Of a stretch of 64,000 bases of DNA, positions 14,074 to 27,200 are shown one piece after another. Positions within the stretch are counted from its first letter, which is position 1, and every line of letters begins with the position of its first letter. The translations under genes and the position numbers were made by a program. Under the pieces are notes generated by a model that was not told the DNA's origin, ran no database searches, and worked only from the letters and a program-made list of their open reading frames with translations. The stretch comes from Planococcus citri. Taxonomy: Eukaryota; Arthropoda; Insecta; Hemiptera; Pseudococcidae. The DNA is taken from assembly GCF_950023065.1 (NCBI RefSeq), contig NC_088679.1, forward strand, positions 35,712,001 to 35,776,000. The letters run 5' to 3'.

Positions 14074-17000
14074 AGAATCACGAATTACTGCTCAAAAAAA
14101 GAGATTTGAATCATTTTTGATTAATCATGTAGGTATTTTATTACTCGTAGTAGAAAATTTTGTGAATTTATAATCTTCATGATAGTTAATGCCCATTTTT
14201 GCCTTCTTCTGAAATATTTTTGGTTGATTGCATGATCCAAATTTAAATTACCAAAAAAAATGATGAAATGTTAGTAAGGTAACAAAATTTTACAAAAATT
14301 GCATCACGTTGAAAAAACTTGTTAAAAGGCAATAAAAACAATTAAGTAAATAAATACGAATAAAAACTACCTAATGAAATATTTAGGTATCTTAGATTTT
14401 GAGAAAAAGCTCGTGAAAATTTGTGTAAATTTTTAGAAATTGTCAATCAAATTGACCAAATGTGAAATATCATCATATAATCATAGGAACTGTAAAACGA
14501 GAATGAAAATGACTAACTACGAATCATGAATCACGAATCACAGCTAAAAAAAATGATTCGTATCATGGCCCTGGTTCAGAGGTGCAATCACATGCAAAAA
14601 AAACGCATACCTACATGTAGCTGATGTCTATCTTACGTAGATGTAAGGCTACAACAAATATTTTTCAGAATTTTTTATCTGGGTGCAAGAACTTCAAAAA
14701 TGCACAAAATTGATATTTTTTTACGATTCCCTCCACCCATCTACAGTCGTAAAATTTCGTTTACTATGTAGTTTTTTTTCACAATTTATCATGAAATTCA
14801 TCCAACTACACACCATCAATCTGAATTTGAACCAAAATTGTCGTCAATTTTTTCCATGTTCAATAGCTTTTACTTGGTACTAGTCGTGTAAATCTGCTCT
14901 GCCACCCACAGCCGCAATTTGTGGAAAAAATTATGTTACCAAACTGCTGCAAGGTTGGACTCCAATACATCATTGCTCCTACGTAAAATGGACAGGAAAA
15001 ACATTTTGCTGCTTCTAATTGTTTTTTTCCTTCATTCGATGGCAAAACTTAGAAACCATCGCTCTTCACGTCTTATTCCGGTTACGACTTAATTAAATAC
15101 TCGAACTAATGTTCATCCGTGTAATATAATGTATAGCGAGGTAATCTCACGCACGTTCAAAATAATAAATGTCCAAACCTTAGGTTCTTTCGATATGTTT
15201 GCCATAATTTTCCAATTTAATCGAGTTTCACTACCCTTTTTCAGATCCAGGTCCATGCTTATCCTTTTACATACAAACCAATTTTTCAAACTAATTAACA
15301 GAAATCACATAGAGGTAGATAGATATTATTAAATCTCTACGAAAAACATTTCAGTTTATTTTGTTTTTACTCGAATACTAAATCGACAAAAAAAAAATGT
15401 ATTTGTTGACCAGTTGACTCGTATTTTTTCTCTGCTGCGAGTTTATTTTCCTCTCCTTTTTTTACCAAAATTGACAGATTACTTAAGAAAAAATATGAGA
15501 CAAACACGAAGAAAGGAAAACCAATTCCTACGAGCGAATTTTTTTATTTGATTCGACAGAAAAATATCGGCCAAGTTGAGAAATGATAAGCAATGATGGT
15601 TATAAATGAATATCGATATGGCGTACGTTTTATTATGAAAGAAAGTACATACAAAATATTCACTAAAAAAATACCACCATCGTGACCTTGGTCATTTTAC
15701 TAAACATTAATTTGGGGTCGTTTTAAAGAAAATGATCCCGCTGGGTAAAGTTTAAAGGGTATTAATTATTTGACTTCATTCGAGATCTTGTTTCTATGCA
15801 AATGAATCTTGACCGAAAGCTTTTAACATTGTAGTTTTGCAAAACGACCATTAAATATTTACTTCGAACCCTAAGCACTTATGGCTTCGCAATTTTTCCT
15901 TTTTTTTTCACTTTCATTTTCAAACACTTCGATAGATGCGTGTTTCTAACATAACGTGTAGGATAGATGAGTTCTAACAGTGCAAATTATTAATCCGGCG
16001 TATTTTTCGGTTCATCGACATTGTACGTTCTTAGGCAGGTGGAAAAAATTAGGTGAAAATTTTCACTAAACTTGTTTATGAGTTGAACTAACCTTTTAAA
16101 CTTGTTAATTACGTTTTGTAAGTTGTTCTGTGTTTTTTCCTCTTTACGGATGGATTGTTCGAACGTTTAAGTTGTAGGTACTTGAAACTGCAAAGCTCCA
16201 GCAAAGTGAAACCTTCTTGTTAAGGTACCTATTTACTTACTTCGCGTTAAACGATTGATTTGCACGATTGACGATTGGTCGATTTAAGGTTAATTTTCTT
16301 TCCTATATCGAGTTCTCCATAACGCGAAGACAACTTCTTTCCATCCGAATTTAAAATTACATCGTGAAATGTTTTATCGGCGGAATAATATTTTTATACG
16401 CAGATGAAAAGAGTTCTTTTTGAGGATGAGTTGACGTGATGTTGGTATACGATACGCGAAACAAGGTAGTGGCATTTTTATCGTTCCATCTTCTCTCGTT
16501 TCATTTGGCTGTGGAAAATGTTGTTGAATTTTAATTAAAAACACTACAAAGCCAAGTTTTTTTTTACGCAACTTATCGTACGAAATAGAGAATTTTCATT
16601 TCGGTCGCGCTCACTCTCAGTCCATGGTCGTAGATTTGATTACTCGGATGAATTCGTGGTCGATGAATCATTGCTACATAGAATGACAGAGGTACAGAGG
16701 GACGACAGACAGACGTGGGCTGTGCTAAATTTTAATTTGATTGGTAAAATTGCGTTTGCCATTTTACGTATTTATTGTAAGAGATTTGAATAATAGTGTA
16801 ATATATTTCTGTACATCGGATTGATGATTTGGGAGTTTCTGTATTTTTTTTTCCATTGCTCATTTTACATCGATGGAGTATTTTTGGGATGTCCCTCTTG
16901 AATGATCTAATACTTAGTGTAGATACATCGAAAATTGAGAGAATCGAGAATCCAAAGACCTTAAGCTATTACACAGTCATATTTTTCGATTAATTGTTAA

Positions 17001-18608
17001 TTTAACCTATTTTTCATTACACATATGCATCGACAGTTAGCTCACTGCGCTGTAATAACTCACTTTCGGTGCATGTTCAATGAAAAATAACGTTAGGTTG
17101 TTCAATTTACCGCGACTGGTTTGTAATAAATCTTATTTTTGCGTAGTTGCCGAGTAAAAGTTTTTTAAGATATCCCTTTCGTTACTTCTACATGATCACT
17201 TCGCCGTGGTTATTCTTTTTTCAAGCGAAAGTGTACTTTCACACGGTTTCCCATCGTCGAACTTCTCTTTCACCTATTTCAATACGGATGCGCGAGAATA
17301 AAAATCCAATTTTCTTCTTCGGTTTTCAGTTATATTTTTTTGTGGTCGTATTTTTTTCCTTTCTTTCTCTCAAATACAACGATAGCAGTTAAAAGGTACC
17401 TATCTTTTCTTAAATCCCCCCCTTCCTGCCGATACCTACCATTTTGAATAATGGTGGTGTACTCGTAGCAGGAATTTTGCTTTATGTGTTTCCCTACTAT
17501 TGCTAACATCTTTGTCATCGCAAGATGATACGATTCTCTTCTTTGTCGAGATTATTCTCTTATTAGCGTCGAATCGATGGATTGGTTTTCATGTTTTCGA
17601 CGCTGCAAATCTTTCTTTTTATAATTTTTTTCCCTCTTGTATTCTTTATTTGTACGCAACGATCAATTTTCGAGAAGCAAAAATAAAAACACAAATCTTA
17701 CGTACACGGTCACGCACTAGAGTTAGGTAAAAACTCAACCATTTTCAACTTTATTATACGTAAAATTAAAATTCCAACAACAACGGAGAGAAAGTTTTAA
17801 GCGTTGGCGTAAGTATTCCCCGCGTTTAATTTCCTACCTTCTCTCTCCCTTCCAAAAATTCAAAATCTTGCACTTCCAAATTAAGGCTTTTCAAGTTTTC
17901 ATAAAATCTTACAACTAAAAACAGCATCTTTACAAGATGCACGTTTCATCGACGACGCCAATCTATTTTAAAAATTCTTAATGAAGTTCGATTAAAAAAA
18001 TACTCATCGTATTTACCAGCAGGAAGGAACCAAGCGCGTAATTTTTCACCCTCGTGAAATAGCCGAATGTAAAAAAAAAAAAAAGGTTCAAATTTTCCTG
18101 CGAAACCGTCGCATTGAACATTTCCAAGCGGATTTTTTCCATTTGTTGGAATATCTTTTACAAAAAGTAGGACTCGAAATGTGCGGAACTTGAATCTACA
18201 GGATTTACGATTCCAAACCGCGGATTTATGGCTGATGTTATGTTTAATTTAGAGCCTTGTTTGTGTAAGAATGGAGTTTGTTTTGAATCGCAGCTTCGAG
18301 CTTATTAAAAAATGGAAAATGTTAGCGACGAATGAATACAATTCTAGGTACGTAGGGAAGAGGAATAGCGTAAAGAAGGCGTTTAATACCGCTGCGAGGT
18401 TATACTTACCTTATTAAAGAGTGCTGAATTCGGGTTTTGGATAAGAAAATACAGGGCTTTGAATAATGAGTGATTTTTCAAGTGGATATTTTGTTCTGTA
18501 ATTGTTGTACCCATTTCGATCGTAAATTACCTACTGGTGGATTTATGCTGAAAAAATTAACGAAAAATTTCCTTCGAAGATACTTTTAATTTTTGTACCT
18601 ATTTTAAA
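14074..18608. other. AT-rich DNA without recognised genes
   Basis: No supported gene, RNA or intact mobile element. The open frames here are short, without domain motifs. A poly(A) run sits near 18,070-18,085. Some CpG-containing stretches (about 16,340-16,720 and 17,140-17,720) are less AT-rich, but I could not build exons with good splice sites and codon bias. Confidence 0.55.
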
Positions 18609-19849
18609 CCCGATTCGCGCAGTGGCAATTTGATTGGCACTTTTTTTTGCCATTCTTGGCAAAAGAGTGGTAAAGCTCAAATTGAAATGAAAACCAGACG
18701 AAAATGCCAGTGATGGCAATTTTGAAAACTTGCTACAATACAGATTACACTCTGCTTATGCTAGTTTTGACAAAATTTTGCCAACGTTTACAATATTTTG
18801 CCAATAGTGACAAAACTTTGTCCGTTAAATTTCAAAAAATAATCTATTCGCAGAAGTGGGGAAGATAAGATGAGATTAGGCAGAGTCGAGCGCATGTTCT
18901 ACTCTGCCTCGTTGGTTACTTCATACTTTGGTTCAGTTTTCAGTTGATGGTGAAGTAGTGAACACGTTGTACAGAAATTTGGTTATAATTGATGCGTGAA
19001 AATGTCGTCTGGAAGTCGAAGATGAATCGGTAAGTACCATACATCTGTATACATCTATCATGGGATAGGTACCATGACTTTTGTTTTATCTTGGTGTGGG
19101 TATTTGTAACTTCCTATACCTATGCACGTATGTATTTTGCGAATTGATTGCAAGTGATTCAGACGTTATGTTACAGTGATCGTTGAGGAAATCACATCAT
19201 CTGGTAGGTATCATAACTTGGGTGTATTTATGCTCACCATGTACCAGCCAAGTCTTTAGATTATGCAGTTTCCATAATGATAGTCTAATGAAAACAATAC
19301 TGTAACAACGTCTGAATCACTTGAAAACCAAATTACATAATATGCGTGTACCTACTTACAACAAGATAAAACAAAGCATATGGTACTAATGCTACAATGA
19401 ATGTATACAGGTACATATAATTAGGTACAGATTGATTTTCGACTTCAGACATTAATTGCATCATTCCCTGCAACTTTGACCGTTAAAATAAACGATTTTC
19501 AAATTTCAAATGTGTTCTTTACAGGTACCTACATCAATTGCCATAGGATTGCCACTGAGTGGCAAAATCATTGGCAAAATAATTGCCAATGAGATTGCCA
19601 GCAGTGGTAAAACAGAGGCAAAATAATTGCCAATTAAATTGTCACTAGTGGCAAAACGGTGGCAAAACATTTACCAATGAGATTGCCACCAGTGGCAATC
19701 TTATTGGCAAAATTTAATCTTTTGCCACATTGGCAAAGTTAAAATGCTGTCTTCTCATTGGTTGGAGCTTTGCCATTATATTGCCTTTTTTTTGCCATTA
19801 GTACACCTAGTGGCATTGGCAAAATATTTTGCCATTTGCGCGAATCGGG
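18609..19849. mobile_element. Non-autonomous TIR DNA element (MITE-like), 1.24 kb
   Basis: The ends form a perfect 12-bp inverted repeat, CCCGATTCGCGC at 18609-18620 and its complement at 19838-19849, continuing imperfectly into AGTGGCAA-like sequence. The body is crowded with the palindromic word ATTGCCAC(C/T)AGTGGCAA, especially at 19,540-19,830. No transposase frame is visible, so it must be mobilised in trans. I see no convincing target duplication, so the superfamily is open. Subterminal motif arrays like these are commonly transposase-binding sites in hAT and related elements; applying that here is inference. Confidence 0.75.
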
Positions 19850-22283
19850 AATACATAAAACTTTGAGAGACAAAATTATTTACTGGTCATTCAGAAATTA
19901 GAAAACTTCCGAAGCAACCCAGTAACTACAATATACTTACCTAATAGTTTATTAAATTATGAGATTTTTAATTCATACTAATTAATCCACATAATTTCAT
20001 TTTTTTTTTTATGTTTCAGGTGAGTAGAAGCTTTCGTTGTAGAACGTACATTACAGAATAGCCGAATAGGTATGTGTACCTGCCACCGACGTACTACGTA
20101 TACCTATATAGTTACCAGGATAAGTATATGGAAATAAGTACTCGTAGGTAAGTCGTTTTTAATTTGTCTGTAAGAAAATTTTTCGCTTCAGCTGAGTGTT
20201 CATTGGTCATAAAGGTCTTCAAAGTCGCAAGAAAGTGAATAAATACGTATTTTCTCAAAAATTGAAAACAGAACCTCTTGATTAACCATTTACCAATAAA
20301 ATTGTAGTTATACCCAAACAAAAGTTTAAAATTTGTAATTTTTCAAGTCTTTTTTTTCGTATAGCTTTTTTTAAAAATATGTAGGTATATGTACCTACTA
20401 GACGATGTTCAATTTTTTTGAAATTGGAATGTATTAGGTGAAATGTCCAAATGTGGCCACTAAGATGTTCAACTAATAGAAAAATTAGAAGTTAAGTAAG
20501 TCGTTTAGCATTTTGGTAAGTCTGATAATTTTTAAGGGAAGGTTCAAGATTGCTGAATTCATCGAAAATAGTTGTATTCCGAAAAATTTTCAAGCAAGTT
20601 AATTTATTGATACCTTCCATTATGAATTTTAAGCCGAATTTTTTTAAAAATTTCGTTAGTTTCTTAAGAATGTTGTTGAGCGAGATAACATGTTTAAATT
20701 TAATTTTTGGTGACCAAGTTTGGCACAAATTTTCCACTTTCCCCAAAAGTAGCCACTTGAAAAAGTAAAAAACGAAATTTCATCAAATACCCAGAAACTT
20801 GAATTTTGGTATGTAACCTCTATTTTCGACCCTTCGAATCGATTAAAATCGGCTTCGAACCATTTTGAGCAGTTCTCCAACCTAATAAAGTTGTAAAACT
20901 AAAATTTACATCACCTATGCACTTTTATGGCACGGTTATGAAAATTTGAAATTTCCAAAATGTCACCTGAAACCACCTTCAATCAACTCAACATGTTGAA
21001 ATTTGGGTTTGAAGTAAATTTTAGCATTTCAGCTTCATTTGGTAAAATCTTTTCAAAATTGTAGCTTTGAAAAATCTGCTATCGAGCTTTTAGAATTGCT
21101 CAAAATGGTTTGAACCAAACGAATCGATTCAGTAGGTTGTCAAAATGGTACGATTCTGTTTTTAAAAGTAAAGTCAAGTATAAGTATAGAAAAAATGGAC
21201 GAATTTGGCCAAATTCAGGTTGATGGTGTCTTGAGCTTTTTTATGGTAGGTATATATTGTAACCAAAAAATCCGATCGTAAGTGTCGAAAATCGTGACAA
21301 AAAAACCATCGTTTTGTACTTCAGAAAGTCTATACCATCTATACAAAACAATTCTGAAAGAATAAATTTGTTACTTACCTTCATTTAAGTTGGGGATGAA
21401 ATTAATGGACTTTGGGGATTTCCCTCGGCACTCCCTTGATATTGTCAAGTCGAAAATTTGAGAAGCTGCAGTAATTAAAAATAAATCCACACACTTCAAA
21501 ATTTTCAACTTGCTGCAAGTGAAATCATTTTCAAATTGAAAAGCAATTAATTTTCACCTCTTGTATGTATCATAATTTTTTGAAAACTTTCATCATCGCC
21601 TTTCGTTGCTTCGTTCGGACAAAATTATTTTTTTAAATAAATAAGTTAAGTAGGTATGTATCTAATAGAATTTTTGAAAAAAATTTCTTGAATGATATCG
21701 TGAATTTTAGAACACTTTTGCCCTCAGGTCAATTGTCCTATCTGTTTAAAAATCTAAACCGAAAAGTTGCCGAATAACATTAGGTAGTTGTGGGCCCCAG
21801 ATTTACTAAAAAAATATCCTAAAAAATCGAAATGTGCGATTTGAGATATTTCAACTCTAATCATCTTCTTTTTAGGTCATATTCCAACTACATTTCGTCA
21901 TGTTTTCGAAGCTACATATTTTCGACACAAGTGAAAAACATATTTTTTTGAGCACAAACTCATCAAAATTTCGTGGTGTGCGATTGGATTTTTCACTTTG
22001 TACTATGGTATTTTGAAGACTACTTAGACCATTCTGAAAAATGTTAAACTTGTTAGAACCTTCAATTTTCCCTTTGGACTGTTGAATTTTTTTGAGTTTT
22101 TCCTATAGATTCTCATGCTTATAGGTAAAAAATGAGCAAAGTCAGTGACTGAATAATGGAGAGGATTCCATATTAGTCTACAGTACCTAACCATTTTCAA
22201 TAATTTATTTTTCCAGATCATTTTGACATTTCCACTGACCTTGAAAACTTATCGATCTGTTGATCTTATGACCAAAAAATTCG
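19850..22283. other. AT-rich DNA, repeat-derived, no genes
   Basis: No recognised coding exon. The overlapping small frames at 20,492-20,880 on both strands are fragments of the dispersed repeat at 20,510-21,300 rather than genes. The remainder is AT-rich and unassigned. Confidence 0.55.
20510..21300. repeat. Dispersed AT-rich repeat family, copy 2
   Basis: Aligns by eye in segment order with 26,930-27,400: 'gaaatttccaaaatgtcacctgaaac', 'tcaatcaactcaacatgttgaaat', 'cttcatttggtaaaat', 'aaatctgct...gcttttagaattgctcaaaatggttt'. The alignment shows many substitutions, so the copies are old. Function and class are unknown. Confidence 0.6.
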
Positions 22284-22811
22284 ATTCTGGTACATTTTCC
22301 CGAATCCGGATCCCCGAATGGACATTTTCCCGAATAAAAAAATAGGTACCCGATTCAATTTTTTATTCACGAATCCAATTTCCCGAATCCCATTTCCCGA
22401 ATGTAGTTTCCCGAATCCAGGTTCCCCGAAATTTAATTCCCGAATGGACATTTTCCCTAATGCTTTTTTCCTAAGGCTGTTTATTTGGTAGGTACCTCGC
22501 TCGGGTTCCTGAACAAAAATTGCTATGGAAAATAATTTTTTGTGGTGGTTAGGGTGGTAATAGGCGGTGGTTTCATAATGCTAAACGCACAATTGATTCC
22601 GAGTTATTGTCGCGAAGCACCATCCTGATTTGTACTCGGCTGTCAATGAACTGCGGAAGGAGCAAGCAGCACTCAGTTTGGGCAAAAGAGTGAAGAACAC
22701 TGCCAAACCGAAGTGACTCGCCTTGCAAACAATAATATACAAACAGTGACTTTACAGTACCCTGGGTACAAAGATGCCGGAGAAAAGGTTCAGTTTTTAA
22801 AGGCATTAGCC

Positions 22812-23943
22812 CAGGCCCGTAGCCAGCATAAGGGCAGCCAGGGCGCCGCCCTTGCTGGCAAAACGCTTTGCCCTGGCTGGACGAATTCGCAAATTTCTCC
22901 TCTTTCAAACAAATTTTGAAACCATGTTTTCATTTTTTGCAATTTTGCATTCAAAATAATTGCATACCTATTCAAGGTGTCTAACAGGTCGTGGTCCTAC
23001 TGAAGTCCTATTTTTCAACAATTTTATCCAAAAGTCCTACTTTTTCCAAATTTTCAATTTTTCCTCTTTTTCCGGAATTTTGAACAAATTTTGTAGAAAA
23101 GGGCTCATTTGTCGACTTTTTTAGATTTTGAATCACACATTTTTGAGAGCTTTTGCCATCGCTTCGCTCGTGCTATTTGCATCTTCTTTTCTCGCATAGA
23201 AAACTTAGGTATTGTTTAAATTCAAGAAATGTTCAACTTCAAAGTTTGAATCAGAAAAATAAACTCCTCTCTACATAAAGAAACCTTTTATTTTTACTTT
23301 TCAAAACGTGATTGAATTTTTGAAAGCTTTTGGACTCGCTTCATTTAGGATTGTTTGCTTTTCTTTTTCAAGTTTGAAATTCTTTTTTTTTAAATAATCA
23401 TTCGGATTTTTAAAAATTTTAAAACAAAAATAATAAACTTCTTCATAATTATATCATACAAGAAAACAACGTTTTCATATACCCTTCATAATACTATAAT
23501 TTTCGGGATTTTCCCTCGCTTCGCTCGGGTCTGTTTGCTTTTCTTTTTTCAATTTTAAATTTTCCAAAAAAATCATCATTTAAATTTTACAATTTTGAAG
23601 CAAAATAATAAACTTTTTATGAGTAACTTATCACATAAAAAAAAAACGTAGTTTTATACCTGTCAAAATACTGATTTTCGAGAGCTTTTGCCCTCGCTTC
23701 GCTCGGGCCCATTTGCTCTTCTTTTTCAATTTTAAATTTTTCTAAAAAAAAAATCATTATTCAAGTACCATTGTTTTTATGCCTCTCGAAATACTGATTT
23801 CCAAGAGCTACGACTGCTTGAATTATTAACCAAATACAAAATTTGCGACCCCCCCCCCAATAACTCATAAATTTCGATAAATTTTCATGCCCTGGTTACA
23901 ATTCTATCTGCCCTGACTGAAAAAAATCCTGGCTACGGGCCTG
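22812..23943. mobile_element. Nested non-autonomous hAT-type element with 8-bp target duplication
   Basis: A perfect 15-bp terminal inverted repeat, CAGGCCCGTAGCCAG at 22812-22826 and its complement at 23929-23943. The 8-bp direct repeat CATTAGCC flanks it exactly (22804-22811 and 23944-23951). CAG...CTG ends plus an 8-bp duplication are the hAT signature. The 1,132-bp body has no transposase frame. Most of it is a minisatellite-like array (23,040-23,830). It is inserted in the CCCGAAT-array element, so it is the younger of the two. Confidence 0.9.
23040..23830 (+). repeat. Internal minisatellite of the hAT element, unit about 175-180 bp
   Basis: About four diverged copies of a unit containing 'gagcttttgcc(c/a)tcgcttcg', then 'ctcgg', then 'tttgcttttctttttcaattt'. 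The GC-rich core words fall near 23,150, 23,325, 23,510 and 23,690. Each is followed by an AT-rich 'aaaataataaact' segment. Internal tandem repeats of this sort are a common property of non-autonomous DNA transposons. Confidence 0.75.
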
Positions 23944-24228
23944 CATTAGCCGATAACATCAACATCTGAAATTATGTATTCCTTAACTAATAATATCTTT
24001 CAATAATACAAAAATATTTTTGGCATATTCATCTTCCTTGAGAAAAAAAAGCATGAAAAGTGTTTGAGAGCATTTTAAAATCAAAAATTCGGGAAGTAGG
24101 TTCTATTGGTTATATAGGGATTAGGGAAACATTCATTCGGAAAATAGGATTCGGGAAAAGGGATTCGGTAAATTGGATTCGTGAACAAAAAATTCGGATA
24201 TTTTTTTATTCGGGAAAATGTCTGGAAA

Positions 24229-27200
24229 CAAAAAAAAGTCGAGCTAAGTTTTTCGTAAATTTTCATGGCTGAAATCTCAAGTGATTTCAATGTTCACTTT
24301 AACCAAACGACCACGAATTTTTCCCTGAAGAAAGGAAAAAGGTGCTTTTTCTCAAGATTTCCCATTCTCAAAAATAAAAAAAAAATGTTTCATGAGTAAT
24401 TCTAACTTTTCAATCTTTTTTTAAATTCCATCGGCCAGATTTTTTCCAGGAATGAAAGCCGAAAGGGTCAATCCTGTCATCGCCGTAAATACCAAACAAA
24501 CATACAATAATAATATTAATAACATCCGTTATATAGTTCATTTCACCCATAAATTCGGCTACTTTTAAAACACGCGTAACATTGGACGAAACGTTTCACG
24601 AAAACGAAGCCTTATTTTCATTTAAAAGAAAACGAGCGAGAGAGAGAGAAAATGACCTAATAATTGTAAAAATTAACGCCATTTTTTTCCAGCTCGATGA
24701 ACAAGTAGGTCATAATGTCACCTGTTTTTTCCACTAGTAAGTATGTTGGACTTAATGCACAAGTAAAATTTAATGAAGGATTAAAAAATAGGCGAAATTT
24801 TTGGGTAATTTCAGCATTTCGGTAATAAAACACGGCTAAAATTATCCCTTTCGGAATGTTGGTGTTACGCGAGGTTCGTGACGAATGGTACGAGTTTGTA
24901 TGTGCAGGTCTATAGGTAGGTACTAGGTACCTGCGTAGGATGCGAATATATACCTATACCATAAGGCGTTGTTGTTGGTAGGCATAAATACAGAAACACG
25001 CACATGTTAAATGCTGACATCGTCAGGAGAAAACACCTATTCGGTAGATTAGTTGGCGAAGGTGAATGTTTTAGTAAGTATAGAGTTTGTATGTACTATG
25101 GTGTTGTAGAATGTAAAGTTGGTTTGAGAATTAGCGCCAGTGCATGTGCTAATTCGTATCTAGACGGTGACTGGCGACCTTTTGGAGGAGAAGGGTGGTC
25201 TTCTTGTGCAAAGGAGACGTTTTTATATGCTTAGTATCTCTCTATAGTATGTGACTACGTGAAAAGGCAATGAAAACATTAAAAAGTCAAACTAGGTACT
25301 CGACTCTTTAATTGTTATAGCGTTGAGATAATATTCGTGATTTAGGTTCGAGAAAACGTGCATGTAAATGGGCGGGAAAAGTGAGATGGGAAACGATGAT
25401 GCTTATAATGGTGACGTTGTTGCCGCTGTAGCCGAATAGGTACACCTAGCTAGGCGATGGCATTGTCGTTAAATAAGATTATCTAATATAAAATGGATTA
25501 CACGACCACCACGGCGGTTATTAGATTTCAGGGGTGTAAAACGTTAAATGTAATATTTTCTTGCAAAGCATAGGCTTTCGCACGAATATTTAGGATAATG
25601 TTTAATCAAAACGAAACGTATATAAGCTCACGAAAAACCATTATTCATTCTTGTCGGCCATATATTTTATAATAATTCCTCTTTACGTATTGGTTCTTCG
25701 TATAGTATACGGGTATTCTGTGGCGAAGCCGGTAGCGAATCTCGCGGGTACTTTATCGCATCGCATGTGCGAAGAAGAAGCGAGACATTGTGGCATGGCA
25801 GCTAGAGCAGGGTTGAGAAAAAAATATATATCCACCTTAAAAACATTATACGTGTTAAATAGTTGATGGTGAAATTGCACCGCGTAGCAGGGAGAGGTAG
25901 CATGAGAAGAATTTTCGCTAAATTTTGCCCCGCTTTCCAGCTATCATACTCGTATACGAGTAAGTATTTGAAAATTGAAACGGCAACGGAGACGACGAAG
26001 CGGTTGAATATCGTTTAAGAGTTGAGACTTTTATATAAGGCGTTGCTTTGCTTTCGCTAACAATATTTTACTTTGTGACAGATTTAAGAGGAATTAAATT
26101 ACCGCGAATTAATAAGACTTTCGTTAATACAATTTACATTGAACGTCGGCGTACGTAGACGTAGGTACGTCTCTTATACTACGTACCTCTACTCGCGGGA
26201 GATTTTATTTATCAAAGAGATGTGCACCGCGCGTTCACGTAGAAATTTCCCTATTTATGGTGTACCTCATCTCTATATACCTATGCCTATATTTGTGTCA
26301 GTTTTGCCAAAGTTTGACGTATGTTTAACGACAAGTCCACGTCGGCAGCTCGTATATGTACCTACTGTTTGCAGGTCACGATGTACAAAAGTTAACCTCT
26401 AATGCAGACTCTCTTCCTAGTCGTTCTGTAATCATTTCAGAGTTGAGTGTACAATAAGTAAATACATTTACTTATAGGCAGATATTCTGTAGTATGTCTA
26501 CTCACTAGACATTTAGACCTCGTCGTATCGATAGCAACGATATTCTCAAGTAGTCTATATTTCTCAGGTTAACTTCTCCTTGACGACGATTCTCTTGAGG
26601 ATCATTCGTCGCTTCTCCGTATTCGGGATTTGATAATTACATTGAAGGGAGTAATACATTGTAGGTTAGGTAGGTAGGTATACAATGTGTTGTTCAGATA
26701 AGGCGTATTTTTTCAACGTTGAAAAATGCCTTCGAATGAGGTGATGATTTCATCCTCCATTGATTTCGTGAGGTTACACGTGCGATAAAGAAAATGTGGT
26801 TAGGATTAGCAGCACCAAAACTGTTTACTTACATCTCTTTTACTTTGTTGTCTTGTAGCTGTGAAAAATTCATGGAAAACGTAGTAAAGCGTTGTTGTAG
26901 AAATTTTTTTTTGAGATGGTTTTATGCCATTTCGAACCTGAGCCACATTTCAGAACTTCCAGATTCTCAAAGAGTGGCAAGAACTGATTTGGAAAAATAA
27001 TTTGTAATTGATCAAATAAGTCATTGACATGTACCAATCACCGATCACGTTTACAGCCCACGTGCTAAAGTTAATTTGAACAGTTTTTATGTTTTTTTTT
27101 TGAAAATCTGGAATTTCCAAAATATTGCTTGAGACTTCAGAACAGCTTGAAACCACCTCTCCAATCAACTTAGAGCCTGTTGAAATAAGGGCATATCTAC

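Larger units (their letters stand above)
22284..24228. mobile_element. TIR element with CCCGAAT arrays at both ends, interrupted by a hAT element
   Basis: The left arm (about 22,284-22,460) has at least eight CCCGAAT/CCCCGAAT words on the + strand. The right arm (about 24,083-24,228) carries the same series inverted as ATTCGGG. The arms align over about 140 bp; for example 'gacattttcccgaataaaaa' at the left matches 'ttttattcgggaaaatgtc' inverted at the right. Between them lie about 350 bp of left interior, the nested hAT element at 22812-23943, and a short right interior. A small + strand frame near 22,620-22,720 reads KHHPDLYSAV followed by ELRKEQ, faintly like a FLYWCH-type zinc finger end, but it is short and broken. 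Exact ends and target duplication are uncertain. Confidence 0.7.

Noticed and set aside
22573..22908. 111-codon minus-strand frame crossing into the hAT element
   Set aside because: It runs through the hAT terminus and target duplication at 22804-22826, so it is an insertion junction rather than a gene.
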